Positions 9,017 to 17,592 of a stretch of 32,197 nucleotides of DNA are shown here, piece after piece. A program made the translations under genes and the position numbers. Source of the DNA: JAGVLN01 sp964515755 (lineage in GTDB: Bacteria; Pseudomonadota; Alphaproteobacteria; Rickettsiales; JABSSG01); NCBI GenBank assembly GCA_964515755.1, contig CAZEVK010000018.1, positions 1 to 32,197 of the forward strand, given 5' to 3'. How positions within the stretch are numbered: position 1 is the first letter of the stretch; each line of letters starts with the position of its first letter. Below the pieces are notes generated by a model, which saw only the letters and a list, made by a program, of their open reading frames with translations, had not been told where the DNA came from and searched no databases.

Positions 9017-9694
9017 CTACTCTCTGTCTAATTGCCGTGACAATAGTCCATTTAGTTGAATAACAAAATCCTCAAAATTATTTACTAAATCTTGAAGCTT
9101 TTTACTAAGAATATTATAAAAAATTAGAGCAGGAATAGCAGCTATCAAACCAAGAGCTGTAGCAAATAATGCCTCAGCAATACCGGGCGCTACAACAGCC
9201 AAAGAAGTGTTTTTGGCTTCAGCAATTGACTGAAAACTATGCATAATTCCCCAAACAGTACCGAACAAACCAATAAATGGACTTGCAGACGAAATAGTAG
9301 CCAAATAACCAAGGTTATTTTCTAGTTTATCTATTTCTTTATTTTTAGCCAAAAGCATAGCAGTGTTGATTCTTTCTTTAAGATTTATAACAGACTGATC
9401 AGAAACAAGCTTAGATGAATCAATTTGATGCATCTCATTCATTGCACTAATAAAAATAAGTTCTAAAGGCATTGAAGCAATATCTTTTAATTTAGTATAC
9501 AGATTACTAAAAGAGTGGTCAGAAGAAAATAGCTTTTGAAAATAGAAAGACTTATTTTTAATCTCACGAAAATTAAGCCATTTATTTATAATTATAGACC
9601 ATGACCAAATCGATGCGCCAATCAACATTAATATGACTAACTGTACTGCAAACTCAGCACCAAACACCAAACTAAAAAATGAGCTACCACCCAT
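9017..9694 (-). CDS. tolQ: TolQ, inner-membrane Tol-Pal motor protein (ExbB/MotA family)
   Basis: A 225-residue ExbB/TolQ protein with three transmembrane helices: one near the N-terminus (about residues 14-34) and two in the C-terminal half, where the conserved LGLFGTVWGIMHSFQ and VAPGIAEALFATALGLIAAIPA stretches lie. Those segments form the proton channel with TolR. The start at 9694 has a good AGGAG ribosome binding site about 6 bases upstream. It is the first gene of tolQRA; the small membrane protein gene 86 bp upstream on the same strand may share its transcript. Confidence 0.95.
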   Translation of the reverse strand: MGGSSFFSLVFGAEFAVQLVILMLIGASIWSWSIIINKWLNFREIKNKSFYFQKLFSSDHSFSNLYTKLKDIASMPLELIFISAMNEMHQIDSSKLVSDQSVINLKERINTAMLLAKNKEIDKLENNLGYLATISSASPFIGLFGTVWGIMHSFQSIAEAKNTSLAVVAPGIAEALFATALGLIAAIPALIFYNILSKKLQDLVNNFEDFVIQLNGLLSRQLDRE

Positions 9695-9780
9695 ATAATT
9701 CTCCTACAAAAATATTACTATTGTTTAAAAAGGCAACTTTACTAGATATTTCAAAATAAGGCAATTCAGTTTTTATGCTC

Positions 9781-10152
9781 TTAACTTCGCCCAATTCCTT
9801 TGGAAGGTTGCTGTTTTGATTGTACAAATTTTTGATATTGTAGAGCCTGAATGTCAACTACATGCATATATTTTACATCTTTTGAGGCTAAGACTCTGCC
9901 TAAATCTAATAAAGTTTTTATGTCATCTTGAGAAAATTTCTGCATTACCGACTTAATAATATCATAAATAAATTGTTTTGAAGCCTCTAAAGCTTCTTCA
10001 TAAGTCATCGCAATTTTTTTAGAAATCTTAGTATTAAGAGGAGATTCTAAAGAAGCTGAGTTTCTAAACTTTAACAAACCAAACTTAAATGCTACGAAAA
10101 CTATTATTAGAAAAAGCAGTAAGAAAAAGACATAGTAAGAGATTATTGACAT
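9781..10152 (-). CDS. Small membrane-anchored protein of unknown function upstream of tolQ
   Basis: A 123-residue protein that I do not recognise. Residues 4-26 form a single strongly hydrophobic segment, probably an inner-membrane anchor. A short linker and a largely helical domain (about 50-100) with a charged, amphipathic pattern follow, and then a basic, glutamine-rich tail ending KGIGRS. The start has a GGAG ribosome binding site 8 bases upstream. It lies 86 bp before tolQ on the same strand and is divergent from ybeY. The position suggests an envelope role, but the sequence itself does not show one. A Rickettsiales-restricted family is likely. Confidence 0.65.
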   Translation of the reverse strand: MSIISYYVFFLLLFLIIVFVAFKFGLLKFRNSASLESPLNTKISKKIAMTYEEALEASKQFIYDIIKSVMQKFSQDDIKTLLDLGRVLASKDVKYMHVVDIQALQYQKFVQSKQQPSKGIGRS

Positions 10153-10215
10153 TTTTGGTACTCCGGTTAATTTAAATAATCATAATTACACATAATGATT
10201 TATAAATAGTTAATA

Positions 10216-10728
10216 ATGCAAAAAATAAAGCAATTACAAACAAAGATGTTTAATATAGATCTTTGTGTCAATGATAGCATATGGGATAAAGAATTAAAAT
10301 CTCTGAAAAATAAAATTCCAATCATAGTTGATCATATAATAAGTGAATTAGATATAGCCAATCAAAATAATAATATAGAATTTTCTATCGTCTTAACAAA
10401 TGATAATGAAATTCAAAAACTTAATTCAGAATATCTACACAAAAATAAACCAACGAATGTTCTATCTTTTCCTGCTCAAGATTTTTATCTTGATAATATT
10501 AGCCCCATATTTTCACTGGGAGACATAGTTATCTCTTACGAAACATTAAAAAAAGAATGTATTGAAAAAAGAATATCATTTAATGACCATTTCACACATT
10601 TACTTATACATGGCTTCCTCCATTTATTAGGCTTCGATCACGTATATGAAGAAGAGGCAGAACGAATGGAAAATTTAGAAATTGCAATTCTAACGCAACT
10701 TGGTATACAATCACCTTATGAAACTTAG
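10216..10728 (+). CDS. ybeY: Endoribonuclease YbeY (16S rRNA maturation / ribosome quality control)
   Basis: A 170-residue zinc-dependent RNase of the UPF0054 family, needed for 16S rRNA 3'-end maturation. The zinc motif H132-x3-H136-x5-H142 (HGFLHLLGFDH) is intact. Upstream are the family segments NDNEIQKLNSEYLHKNKPTN (residues 62-81) with VLSFP, and the GDIVIS strand near residue 102. The start at 10216 is uncertain: neither it nor an ATG ten codons later (10246) has a clear ribosome binding site, and the later start would give a more typical N-terminus. It opens a plus-strand series with tlyC and lnt; ybeY beside a CorC/TlyC gene and lnt is a common bacterial order. Confidence 0.94.
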   Translation: MQKIKQLQTKMFNIDLCVNDSIWDKELKSLKNKIPIIVDHIISELDIANQNNNIEFSIVLTNDNEIQKLNSEYLHKNKPTNVLSFPAQDFYLDNISPIFSLGDIVISYETLKKECIEKRISFNDHFTHLLIHGFLHLLGFDHVYEEEAERMENLEIAILTQLGIQSPYET

Positions 10729-10770
10729 AACTTATAAAATTAAAAAATAAGGCAAATTAATTTTTCTTAT

Positions 10771-11658
10771 ATGCAACCTCTACCAAAAAAAGCCGAAAGC
10801 TTCGGTAAATCTTCCTTAATGAATATAACAAAAGGTGTAAAGTACTTACTCAATCGTCTGCGTAAAGTAACTTATGATCCATCTATGAAGGAATCAATTT
10901 TAGAACTGCTAGATGAAGATAGTGTCGATCAAAAAAAGCAAATTAATAGCACTGAAAAAAATATTATACGAAATATTTTAGAATTCGATAATTTATGTGT
11001 AGATGAGCTCATGACTCCTAGAGCTGATATAATTGCTGTAGATGATGAGATATCACTGGCTGATCTTAAAAATACTATAACTAAAAATAGTCATACTAGA
11101 ATCCCTGTCTATAAAGGCAGTTTAGATAAAATTATTGGCTTTATCCACGTAAAGGATATTTTATCCGAAATGATGAGCAAAAAAACTTTCTCTCTAAATA
11201 AAATTATTAGAAAAATTTTAGTGGTTTCACCATCAATGAAAGCTGTAGATTTATTAGCAAAGATGCAATTCTCCAGAATACACATTGCAATAGTTCTAGA
11301 CGAATATTGTGGTGTTGATGGCCTTATTACCATAACAAATTTAATTAAAGCAATTATTGGAGAAATAGAAGATGAGCACGATACAGCTCAAGAACAAGAT
11401 TATATAATATTAAAAGACTCTTCTATAGAAGCAAGTGCTCGTTTAAGCATTAAAAAGCTTGAAGAGCTTTTTCAGCTGTCTTTAACAAAAGCTAATGAAG
11501 ATGATTTTGAAACAGTTGGAGGTTTAGTTTTATCTCTTATCAACCATGTACCAGTAGCTGGAGAAATAATAACTTATGATCCAGGTTTAGTATTTACAAT
11601 TTTAGATGCTGACCCTAGAAGAATTAAGAAGCTTCATATATCAAGAAAAAGTATTTAA
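10771..11658 (+). CDS. tlyC: TlyC/CorC family protein (CBS pair plus CorC_HlyC domain)
   Basis: A 295-residue cytoplasmic protein with no membrane segments, matching the rickettsial TlyC length. Order of domains: a basic N-terminus, a LCVDELMTPRADI motif opening the first CBS domain (about residue 75), a second CBS domain with HIAIVLDEYCGVDGLITI (about residues 172-189), and a C-terminal CorC_HlyC domain with DDFETVGGLVLS. CorC of enterics affects magnesium and cobalt efflux; TlyC in Rickettsia was reported as a haemolysin, though that role is debated for the whole family. It lies between ybeY and lnt, two bases before lnt. The usual Gly in DEYGG is Cys here (DEYCG), a mild deviation. Confidence 0.9.
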   Translation: MQPLPKKAESFGKSSLMNITKGVKYLLNRLRKVTYDPSMKESILELLDEDSVDQKKQINSTEKNIIRNILEFDNLCVDELMTPRADIIAVDDEISLADLKNTITKNSHTRIPVYKGSLDKIIGFIHVKDILSEMMSKKTFSLNKIIRKILVVSPSMKAVDLLAKMQFSRIHIAIVLDEYCGVDGLITITNLIKAIIGEIEDEHDTAQEQDYIILKDSSIEASARLSIKKLEELFQLSLTKANEDDFETVGGLVLSLINHVPVAGEIITYDPGLVFTILDADPRRIKKLHISRKSI

Positions 11659-11660
11659 GA

Positions 11661-13199
11661 ATGAATATAACAGCGATGAGAACTCTGAAGCCGGGGTTAC
11701 AATATTTTATATCTTTTATTCTTGGATTATTATCAGCATTAGCTTTCGCACCGATATTCTTATTTCCTATTCTACTGTTTACTTTTTCTTATTTTTTATT
11801 TTTAATATCTTGTGCCACTAAAAAATCTTCCTTTTTACTGGGATGGTGGTTTGGTTTCGGGTATTTTATCGCAGGCCTATATTGGATATCATTTGCTTTA
11901 TTAGTAGATATCAATAGCTTTGGCTGGCTAATACCATTTGCCGTATTATTAATACCAGCGATTACAGCGATATATATTGGTCTTTTAACGCTACTAACAA
12001 AAATATTAAGCAAAAATAAATATCAACTACTTGTAAATTTTATTTGCTTATGGGTGCTATTTGAAATTATCAGAGTCAATATTTTAACTGGCTTACCTTG
12101 GTTGTTATTAGGCTACAGTCTTTGTTTCTCTGATACCTTGCTACAATCATCTTCTGTTTTTGGAATATATGGTTTGAGCTTTGTTGTATTATGTATAGCA
12201 TGCACTCCCTATTTATTACTAGATTGCTATAAAAAATTAGATTTAGCATTTATAATTACTGCATCTCTGATATTTATCATCAATTTTGCTTTCGGCTATT
12301 TCAGACTTCAAAATTCAACAGCTGATTTAAGCAACTCAATGGTAAGAATTGTTCAGGCAAATATATCTCAAAACCTAAAATGGGATCATGATGAAAGACT
12401 AAATAATATAATGAAACATATCAATTTAACTAAACAAAATAATGATAAAATTGACTATGTAATTTGGCCGGAATCAGCGATACCTTTCCCTGTATCCTTA
12501 CAAAATAGATTGAAATTTAATGATCTTATACCAAAAAATAGTTTCTTAATTGCTGGAGGAGTGAGAGTAAATGACGAAAGAAATCCAACAAAAATTTGGA
12601 ACTCTATATTTGTCATTAATTCCAATGGCCAGATTATAGATTTTTATGATAAAATACATTTGGTACCATTTGGTGAATATGTCCCATTAAAAAAATTTAT
12701 ACCTGCAACAAAAATAACTCATGGCGCAATAGATTTTTCTTCTGGACCAAACTTAAAAACAATTAAAGTAAGTAATAATTTACCCTCTTTTGCGCCTTTA
12801 ATTTGCTATGAAGCGTATTTTCCCGAAGATATTATATTAAAAGAACATTTACCAGACTTTATTGTTAATTTTACTAACGATGCATGGTATGGAAATACAT
12901 CAGGACCATATCAACATTTGTATATGACAAAATTAAGAGCAATTGAGCAGGGTATACCCATTATAAGGGCAGCAAATACTGGTATTTCTGCTATTATAGA
13001 TCCTTATGGTAGAATATTAAAAATGTTACCACTTAATAAGGAAGGAATTATAGATTTACAGCTACCAAAAGCATTAAAAATTACAACCATTTATAGTAAA
13101 TATTTAAACACTATAATTTTTTCTATTATTCCAATATTTTTTCTGATATGTTCACAATCGATAAATAAATTAACTAAGTTCGGGAGCAAGGAAAAATGA
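11661..13199 (+). CDS. lnt: Apolipoprotein N-acyltransferase Lnt
   Basis: This inner-membrane enzyme adds the third acyl chain to the N-terminal cysteine of lipoproteins. The 512-residue protein has a multi-helix membrane part (about residues 12-215), a periplasmic carbon-nitrogen hydrolase domain, and a final helix near the C-terminus. The catalytic triad is intact: E271 in WPESA, K331 in YDKIHLVPFGEY and C382 in LICYEAYFPE. The NDAWYG and RAANTGIS segments are also canonical. Its stop overlaps the following regulator's start by four bases (ATGA). A complete Lnt implies triacylated lipoproteins, in keeping with an intact Tol-Pal envelope. Confidence 0.96.
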   Translation: MNITAMRTLKPGLQYFISFILGLLSALAFAPIFLFPILLFTFSYFLFLISCATKKSSFLLGWWFGFGYFIAGLYWISFALLVDINSFGWLIPFAVLLIPAITAIYIGLLTLLTKILSKNKYQLLVNFICLWVLFEIIRVNILTGLPWLLLGYSLCFSDTLLQSSSVFGIYGLSFVVLCIACTPYLLLDCYKKLDLAFIITASLIFIINFAFGYFRLQNSTADLSNSMVRIVQANISQNLKWDHDERLNNIMKHINLTKQNNDKIDYVIWPESAIPFPVSLQNRLKFNDLIPKNSFLIAGGVRVNDERNPTKIWNSIFVINSNGQIIDFYDKIHLVPFGEYVPLKKFIPATKITHGAIDFSSGPNLKTIKVSNNLPSFAPLICYEAYFPEDIILKEHLPDFIVNFTNDAWYGNTSGPYQHLYMTKLRAIEQGIPIIRAANTGISAIIDPYGRILKMLPLNKEGIIDLQLPKALKITTIYSKYLNTIIFSIIPIFFLICSQSINKLTKFGSKEK

Positions 13200-13585
13200 C
13201 TAAAATACTAACTCAGAACGAGATTGATAACCACATCGGACAGCGATTAAAATTTCGTCGATTATTGATGGGCAAGACTTTAGATGATGTTGGAAAAATT
13301 GTAGGTGTATCGTTTCAACAAATTCAAAAATATGAACGTGGCCAAAATAGCGTCTCTTGCAGTAAATTATTTTATTTATCACAAGCACTAAAAGTTGAAC
13401 CTAGTTATTTTTTTGAACAATTAAATAATGCTTCTACATCTCTTAGTGATAATTCTGCAAACTTTGAGCATAATATTAGCGGCAATGATAAAGAGCTAAT
13501 CAGTATGATAAAATCATACACTAGCATCAAGGATGCCACTATTAGAAAAAAAATAGTTGATTTAGTTAAATCCTTATCCGAGTAA
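13196..13585 (+). CDS. XRE-family helix-turn-helix transcriptional regulator
   Basis: A 129-residue DNA-binding protein with a Cro/CI-type helix-turn-helix at about residues 13-68 (GQRLKFRRLLMGKTLDDVGK through VSFQQIQKYERGQN). The C-terminal half is a short helical extension ending VDLVKSLSE, with no sensor domain. A single stand-alone regulator of this size is one of the few conserved transcription factors in Rickettsia genomes, and this one agrees with it in layout. It is translationally coupled to lnt (ATGA overlap) and also has an AAGGA ribosome binding site. Its targets are not visible from the sequence. Confidence 0.9.
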   Translation: MTKILTQNEIDNHIGQRLKFRRLLMGKTLDDVGKIVGVSFQQIQKYERGQNSVSCSKLFYLSQALKVEPSYFFEQLNNASTSLSDNSANFEHNISGNDKELISMIKSYTSIKDATIRKKIVDLVKSLSE

Positions 13586-13674
13586 GAATAATTAGTTTAT
13601 AGATAGAATTTTAGTACTTTCTTAACACTTTCATGACATAATTCATATCGTTAGAATTAATCATGGAGAATGGT

Positions 13675-14517
13675 ATGAAGTATGCTGAAGAGAAACCAGC
13701 AAAAAGCGGGAGAAGTTGGACTAAATCTTTTGAAGATGCAGAAAAAGCATCTGAATCATTGCCAGCAGGTTTTAAAGGTATTGCAACAATTTTAAGAACC
13801 ATAACTTATAAAATAGCTGATGAAACAAAAAGATTTAGAAAATATTTTAAAGAAGAATGGAATATAAAAGATCCTAAACTAGGCCATTTTCATAAACCAT
13901 GGTTAGTTTTCAAATATAGTGCTTTACTTACAGCCGGTGCTTTATCATGTGTTCCTGGCTTTTCGGCGGCAGTTGGATTTGCAGGTGGTATTATAGCTGG
14001 TATAACTTCTGCTAATCGTAATAGCGCTGGCTTAATAAAAACTGTAATTTCAGCAATATATGGCGGCTGGACAGGGCTTTCACTTGGTTGGATTCCAGTA
14101 ATAGGGCCAGGAATGGCATGTGGTATTACAAAAGGTACTATAGAAGGACTGCAGGATACTTGGAATACATCTAAAGTACCTACTAAAGGAGATTGGTTAG
14201 AAAAAATTAAAAACTATAATAACAACTTTTTCGACTCAACTGGAATTATCGTAAAAAGGATAGGAACAGGCGTACTTAAAGGCCTTATACCAGTAATTGG
14301 TTTAGCTTTAGTAGAAGCAAAACTTGGTAGAACAAGTAAAAAAACTTTGAAAGAAAGAGACAGTGATATAAGCGTGCCTGCACTAAAAAAAAGAGATATA
14401 AGCCATGATTTAGGAAAAGAAGCAATAGAAGTAGCACGAAATGTGTCAACTGGCCATACTGTCGATCTCACTGGAGATCGTGTATCTGGTGTTAAGAAAA
14501 CTATTCAAAAAAGATAA
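13675..14517 (+). CDS. Unrecognised protein with three glycine-rich hydrophobic segments
   Basis: A 280-residue protein that I cannot assign. The start at 13675 is preferred over the ATG four codons upstream because GGAG lies 6 bases before it. The N-terminal 75 residues are charged and soluble-looking. Three similar hydrophobic, glycine-rich segments of the form x-P-V/x-x-G follow: around ALSCVPGFSAAVGFAGGI, WIPVIGPGMACGI and LIPVIGLALVEAKLG. The C-terminal 60 residues are strongly basic. No signal peptide is present. Such glycine-zipper hairpins can insert in membranes, so a membrane-active or secreted effector is possible but unproven. It follows the XRE gene after about 90 bp and ends 12 bp before the membrane protein gene, so those two may be cotranscribed. 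Confidence 0.75.
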   Translation: MKYAEEKPAKSGRSWTKSFEDAEKASESLPAGFKGIATILRTITYKIADETKRFRKYFKEEWNIKDPKLGHFHKPWLVFKYSALLTAGALSCVPGFSAAVGFAGGIIAGITSANRNSAGLIKTVISAIYGGWTGLSLGWIPVIGPGMACGITKGTIEGLQDTWNTSKVPTKGDWLEKIKNYNNNFFDSTGIIVKRIGTGVLKGLIPVIGLALVEAKLGRTSKKTLKERDSDISVPALKKRDISHDLGKEAIEVARNVSTGHTVDLTGDRVSGVKKTIQKR

Positions 14518-14529
14518 ATTGCAGAATAA

Positions 14530-15972
14530 ATGCACAACAAAAAAACGATAAATACTTCAGGATTACATCCTATAATTATTTTATCATTTTTTTGGGGTTT
14601 TTGCTTTTTCTACTTTAATGCTCGCTTTTTATTTCATGACTATGACACAGCATGGCATATTGCTACCGGTGACTTAATTCGTCAATTAGGACATCTACCT
14701 AAAACAAATTATTGGTCTTTTTCTGCACCCGATACTACATGGTATAATATTTCATGGCTATGGGATGTTATTATCAGCTTAATTGCGCAATATTTTGGCT
14801 TAGAGAGCCTTTATTACTTTAATGCTTTTTTTTATGCCCTGATTTTAGCAGCAATCTCATATGGATTAATAATTAGAAATTGCCAGCTAAGTTCTATAGC
14901 AATTACAGTTTTTATATTGACCTTTGTGCTTTGGAATCAGATTTGTTTGAGACCATATTCATATAGTTTTTTAATGATAGTATTGTTTCAAGCATTTCTA
15001 TATCAGTATCATACAAAGAAAAAGCTAACATACTTACTCATATTGCCAGTAATAATGATTAGCTGGGTTAATATACATGGCGGCTTTATAGGTGGCTTTA
15101 TTTTAATTGGTGCATATGGTTTATCAGCATTATCAAATCACTCCTGGAAAGAAGTAACATTTTTAGCAATTACCGGTATATTATGTCTGATTAGCTTACT
15201 AATAAATCCCTATGGCATAGATATATATAATGGAGTTACTAGTACAACAGCTAGTAAATTCACTAGGTATATTGATGAGTGGCAAAAATTCACATTTGGT
15301 TCTGAATGGGGAATAACGCTATACTTACTTTTCTATCTAATAACATTTAATATTAGAGAAAAATCGATCTATTTGGCTGATAGAATACTAACAATCGTTT
15401 GGCTTATTGCGGGATTTATATATGTACGCAATATGCCTATATTTGCTTTATGTTCAGCACCATTTATTGCTGGTAATTTATCAGCTTCTGGAATATTAAG
15501 AAAATTGCCTGATATAAATACAAGTAGACTTAGAGTGTATTTATTTATTCCAGTTGCTATGCTTATAGCTTTTATGATGATGCCTCAAATATCTAGCCAT
15601 CTTATAAAAAAAGATATTATAGGTAATAGCAAACTACCAGTTAATCTAGTAAATTTTATAAAAGAAAAATACCCGAAAAATAATTTTTTAAATGACTATG
15701 GGCTGGGAGCTTATTTGATTTATCATAGTAGAGGTGAAATTCCAGTTTTTGTAGATGGTAGAGCAGGTACGGCTTATCCTGAAAAAGTATTAAATGATTA
15801 TTTGCTTCTAGGATCAACATTACCTGATTTGAATGATTATATACTCCTCCGTCACAAGATAAATGGAGTTATTGCATATAATTATACATCAAAGAATATA
15901 ATATTTGCTAACAAAAAAGATTGGAAGCAGGTGTTTGTCGATAACAACTTTACAGTGTATGTGAAAGAGTAA
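14530..15972 (+). CDS. Polytopic membrane protein, GT-C glycosyltransferase-like
   Basis: A 480-residue integral membrane protein with about ten hydrophobic segments and a soluble C-terminal part (about residues 375-480). The first external loop, directly after the first helix, holds HDYDTAWHIATGDLI and, further on, WYNISWLWD. That placement of paired acidic residues is characteristic of GT-C fold enzymes that use lipid-linked sugar donors. The C-terminal region has NFLNDYGLGAYLIY and VDGRAGTAYPE, as in many uncharacterised bacterial homologues of this type. A role in transferring a sugar to a lipid or glycan at the periplasmic face is inferred; the acceptor is unknown. It starts 12 bp after the glycine-rich gene. 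Confidence 0.75.
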   Translation: MHNKKTINTSGLHPIIILSFFWGFCFFYFNARFLFHDYDTAWHIATGDLIRQLGHLPKTNYWSFSAPDTTWYNISWLWDVIISLIAQYFGLESLYYFNAFFYALILAAISYGLIIRNCQLSSIAITVFILTFVLWNQICLRPYSYSFLMIVLFQAFLYQYHTKKKLTYLLILPVIMISWVNIHGGFIGGFILIGAYGLSALSNHSWKEVTFLAITGILCLISLLINPYGIDIYNGVTSTTASKFTRYIDEWQKFTFGSEWGITLYLLFYLITFNIREKSIYLADRILTIVWLIAGFIYVRNMPIFALCSAPFIAGNLSASGILRKLPDINTSRLRVYLFIPVAMLIAFMMMPQISSHLIKKDIIGNSKLPVNLVNFIKEKYPKNNFLNDYGLGAYLIYHSRGEIPVFVDGRAGTAYPEKVLNDYLLLGSTLPDLNDYILLRHKINGVIAYNYTSKNIIFANKKDWKQVFVDNNFTVYVKE

Positions 15973-16162
15973 AATCATTATCTTTATAAATAATTTTATA
16001 CCGTTACTCGATTTTCTCGTCTCTCTCCTAAGTGCAATTCTAAAAATTAATATTATTTAGTTAACATAACATTCATTACTTGACTGTAAATTTATATTTA
16101 AAGCTTGATCGTTAATAATTACTGTCTTCCTAATTATTAGAGTAAAATTACAAATTTTTTAT

Positions 16163-17074
16163 ATGTTATTAAAAAGTAATAATTTAAATTTAAGAAAATT
16201 TTTTTATTATCCTTAGTATTTTTTATTTCGTTTAGTAATGCATGTTTTGCTGTGCACACAAACCCTGTAGCTACAAACAAGATATTTTAGCATACGTGAA
16301 TAAAACATATCATAAGGATATTCACTATTCTGAGGAGCTATACAAATCATTTGAAAAGAATTATCAAGGAAATAGTAAATATTATATATGTGTTCCTAAG
16401 AAAGACTTTAGCTTTTTTCGTCAAAGATTTTCGAAAATGCTATTAAATAAAGAAATTAAAAATATGCCTATTTTAGTCGAAGAAGAAAGATTGTTAGATA
16501 ATTCAAATCTTGAGGAATTCAAAAACATGGCTGGCCATGAGCAGCAACAAGTAATTAAGCTTTCTTTTTAGAAATACGATAATAATATAACACATTATAT
16601 AACTTTTGATTCAGATATAATATTAATTAATTCTTTTAATGATAATACTTTTTTTCAGAATAATATTTTAAAGACTTTAATGTATGAGGCTAGTGAAAGT
16701 GCATTTGCTTCAAAAATAAATTCTGTTTTTTCAGAAACTAATTCATATGAAAAGACACACAATAAATATTTTATCTGCGCTTATGGATTATGGAATGTTC
16801 AATATTAAAAAATCTTGAAAAATACTTACATAAAACCGATATAAAACATTTTATTAATATGATAAAAATTGCCCCTGTAGAAATGGAATGGTATGGCAAA
16901 TTTTTATATCTATTTTGCCCTTCAGAGTTCATACCACAGTCACCACTAATATCAGGTATAACAGGTTTTGTATCTACAGAAAGCTATTCTGTACTAAATA
17001 GTAAAAAAGAAATATGTAACCAATATTGTGAAGTATTATTAAAAAAAGAAAACATAATAGGCATTTATTTATAA
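16163..17074 (+). pseudogene. Decayed secreted glycosyltransferase-like (DUF6492-like) gene
   Basis: One ancestral gene of about 300 codons is now scattered over all three frames. It starts at ATG 16163 (MLLKSNNLNLRK). A one-base loss in the T7 run at 16199-16205 shifts the frame; adding one T gives a perfect signal peptide ending FISFSNACFA. A second shift lies at 16239-16290 and a TAG interrupts the frame at 16569-16571. The same frame then continues to 16808, and a third shift at 16766-16808 leads to the last part ending at 17074. The restored text contains SKYYICVPKKDFSFF, GHEQQQVIKLSF and HYITFDSDIILI, a layout like DUF6492-type or other GT-A-like proteins, with DSD in the DxD position. 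Four lesions make sequencing error unlikely. The family call is an inference; the pseudogene call is firm. Confidence 0.8.
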
Positions 17075-17430
17075 TATCATACTAATCATAGAAGTGGATA
17101 TGCATTAAATGACTTTAACTGTATTTGTTAAAAAAGAATCAATCTTTCCTTATTGGAAGTATTACTTTTATTGAAAAGATGATAAAAAAGCTTTCAGTTA
17201 GCTTAAAATTTACTGTATATTTTATCTTACTTATTAAGTGATTTGTTTTTTCATATACTTATTCACTTCTATAACATACATACATTACAATCATTTATGA
17301 ATACTGCTACATAGCTTTTTTGCGAATTAATAAAAACGACCTATAGCCTAATTGGGTAATCTTCATCAAAGGTTATTTAGATAGTCTAATGCTTTGTTAA
17401 CTATGATCTTAAAAAGAGCAGATAAAATGA
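17075..17430. other. Intergenic stretch without recognisable content
   Basis: About 350 bp of very AT-rich sequence between the decayed gene and tRNA-Ala. I see no open frame of note, no convincing hairpin-plus-T terminator for the tRNA and no repeat. It may be further eroded sequence from the same lost gene region. Confidence 0.6.
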
Positions 17431-17506
17431 TGGTGGAGATGAGCGGAATCGAACCGCTGACAACCTGCTTGCAAAGCAGGCGCTCTACCAACTGAGCTAC
17501 ATCCCC
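17431..17506 (-). tRNA. tRNA-Ala, anticodon UGC
   Basis: A complete 76-nt cloverleaf on the minus strand with the CCA end encoded. The acceptor stem GGGGATG pairs with CATCTCC and includes the G3:U70 wobble pair, the classic alanine identity element. The D arm is GCTC-AGTTGGTAGA-GC, the anticodon stem is CCTGC/GCAGG around TTTGCAA with anticodon TGC at 17473-17471, and the T arm has GGTTCGATTCC. It stands alone, not in an rRNA operon, as in genomes with split rRNA genes. Confidence 0.97.
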
Positions 17507-17592
17507 ACATAAGAACATTTAAGTATGTACTATATTTAAGGGAAAGATTCAAGAAGGTTTTTTAGAAGAGATTCTTTTAAGATAACAATATA

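Noticed and set aside
14463..14480. Inverted repeat CGATCTC-ACTG-GAGATCG as a possible terminator
   Set aside because: It is inside the coding sequence, 37 bp before the stop, with no following T-run.
16242..16571. Independent small gene of 109 codons
   Set aside because: Its frame continues beyond the TAG and joins with fragments before and after it into one degraded secreted protein; the ATG at 16242 lies inside the signal peptide region of another frame.
16790..17074. Independent small gene of 94 codons
   Set aside because: No ribosome binding site, and its sequence reads as the C-terminal continuation of the same decayed gene.
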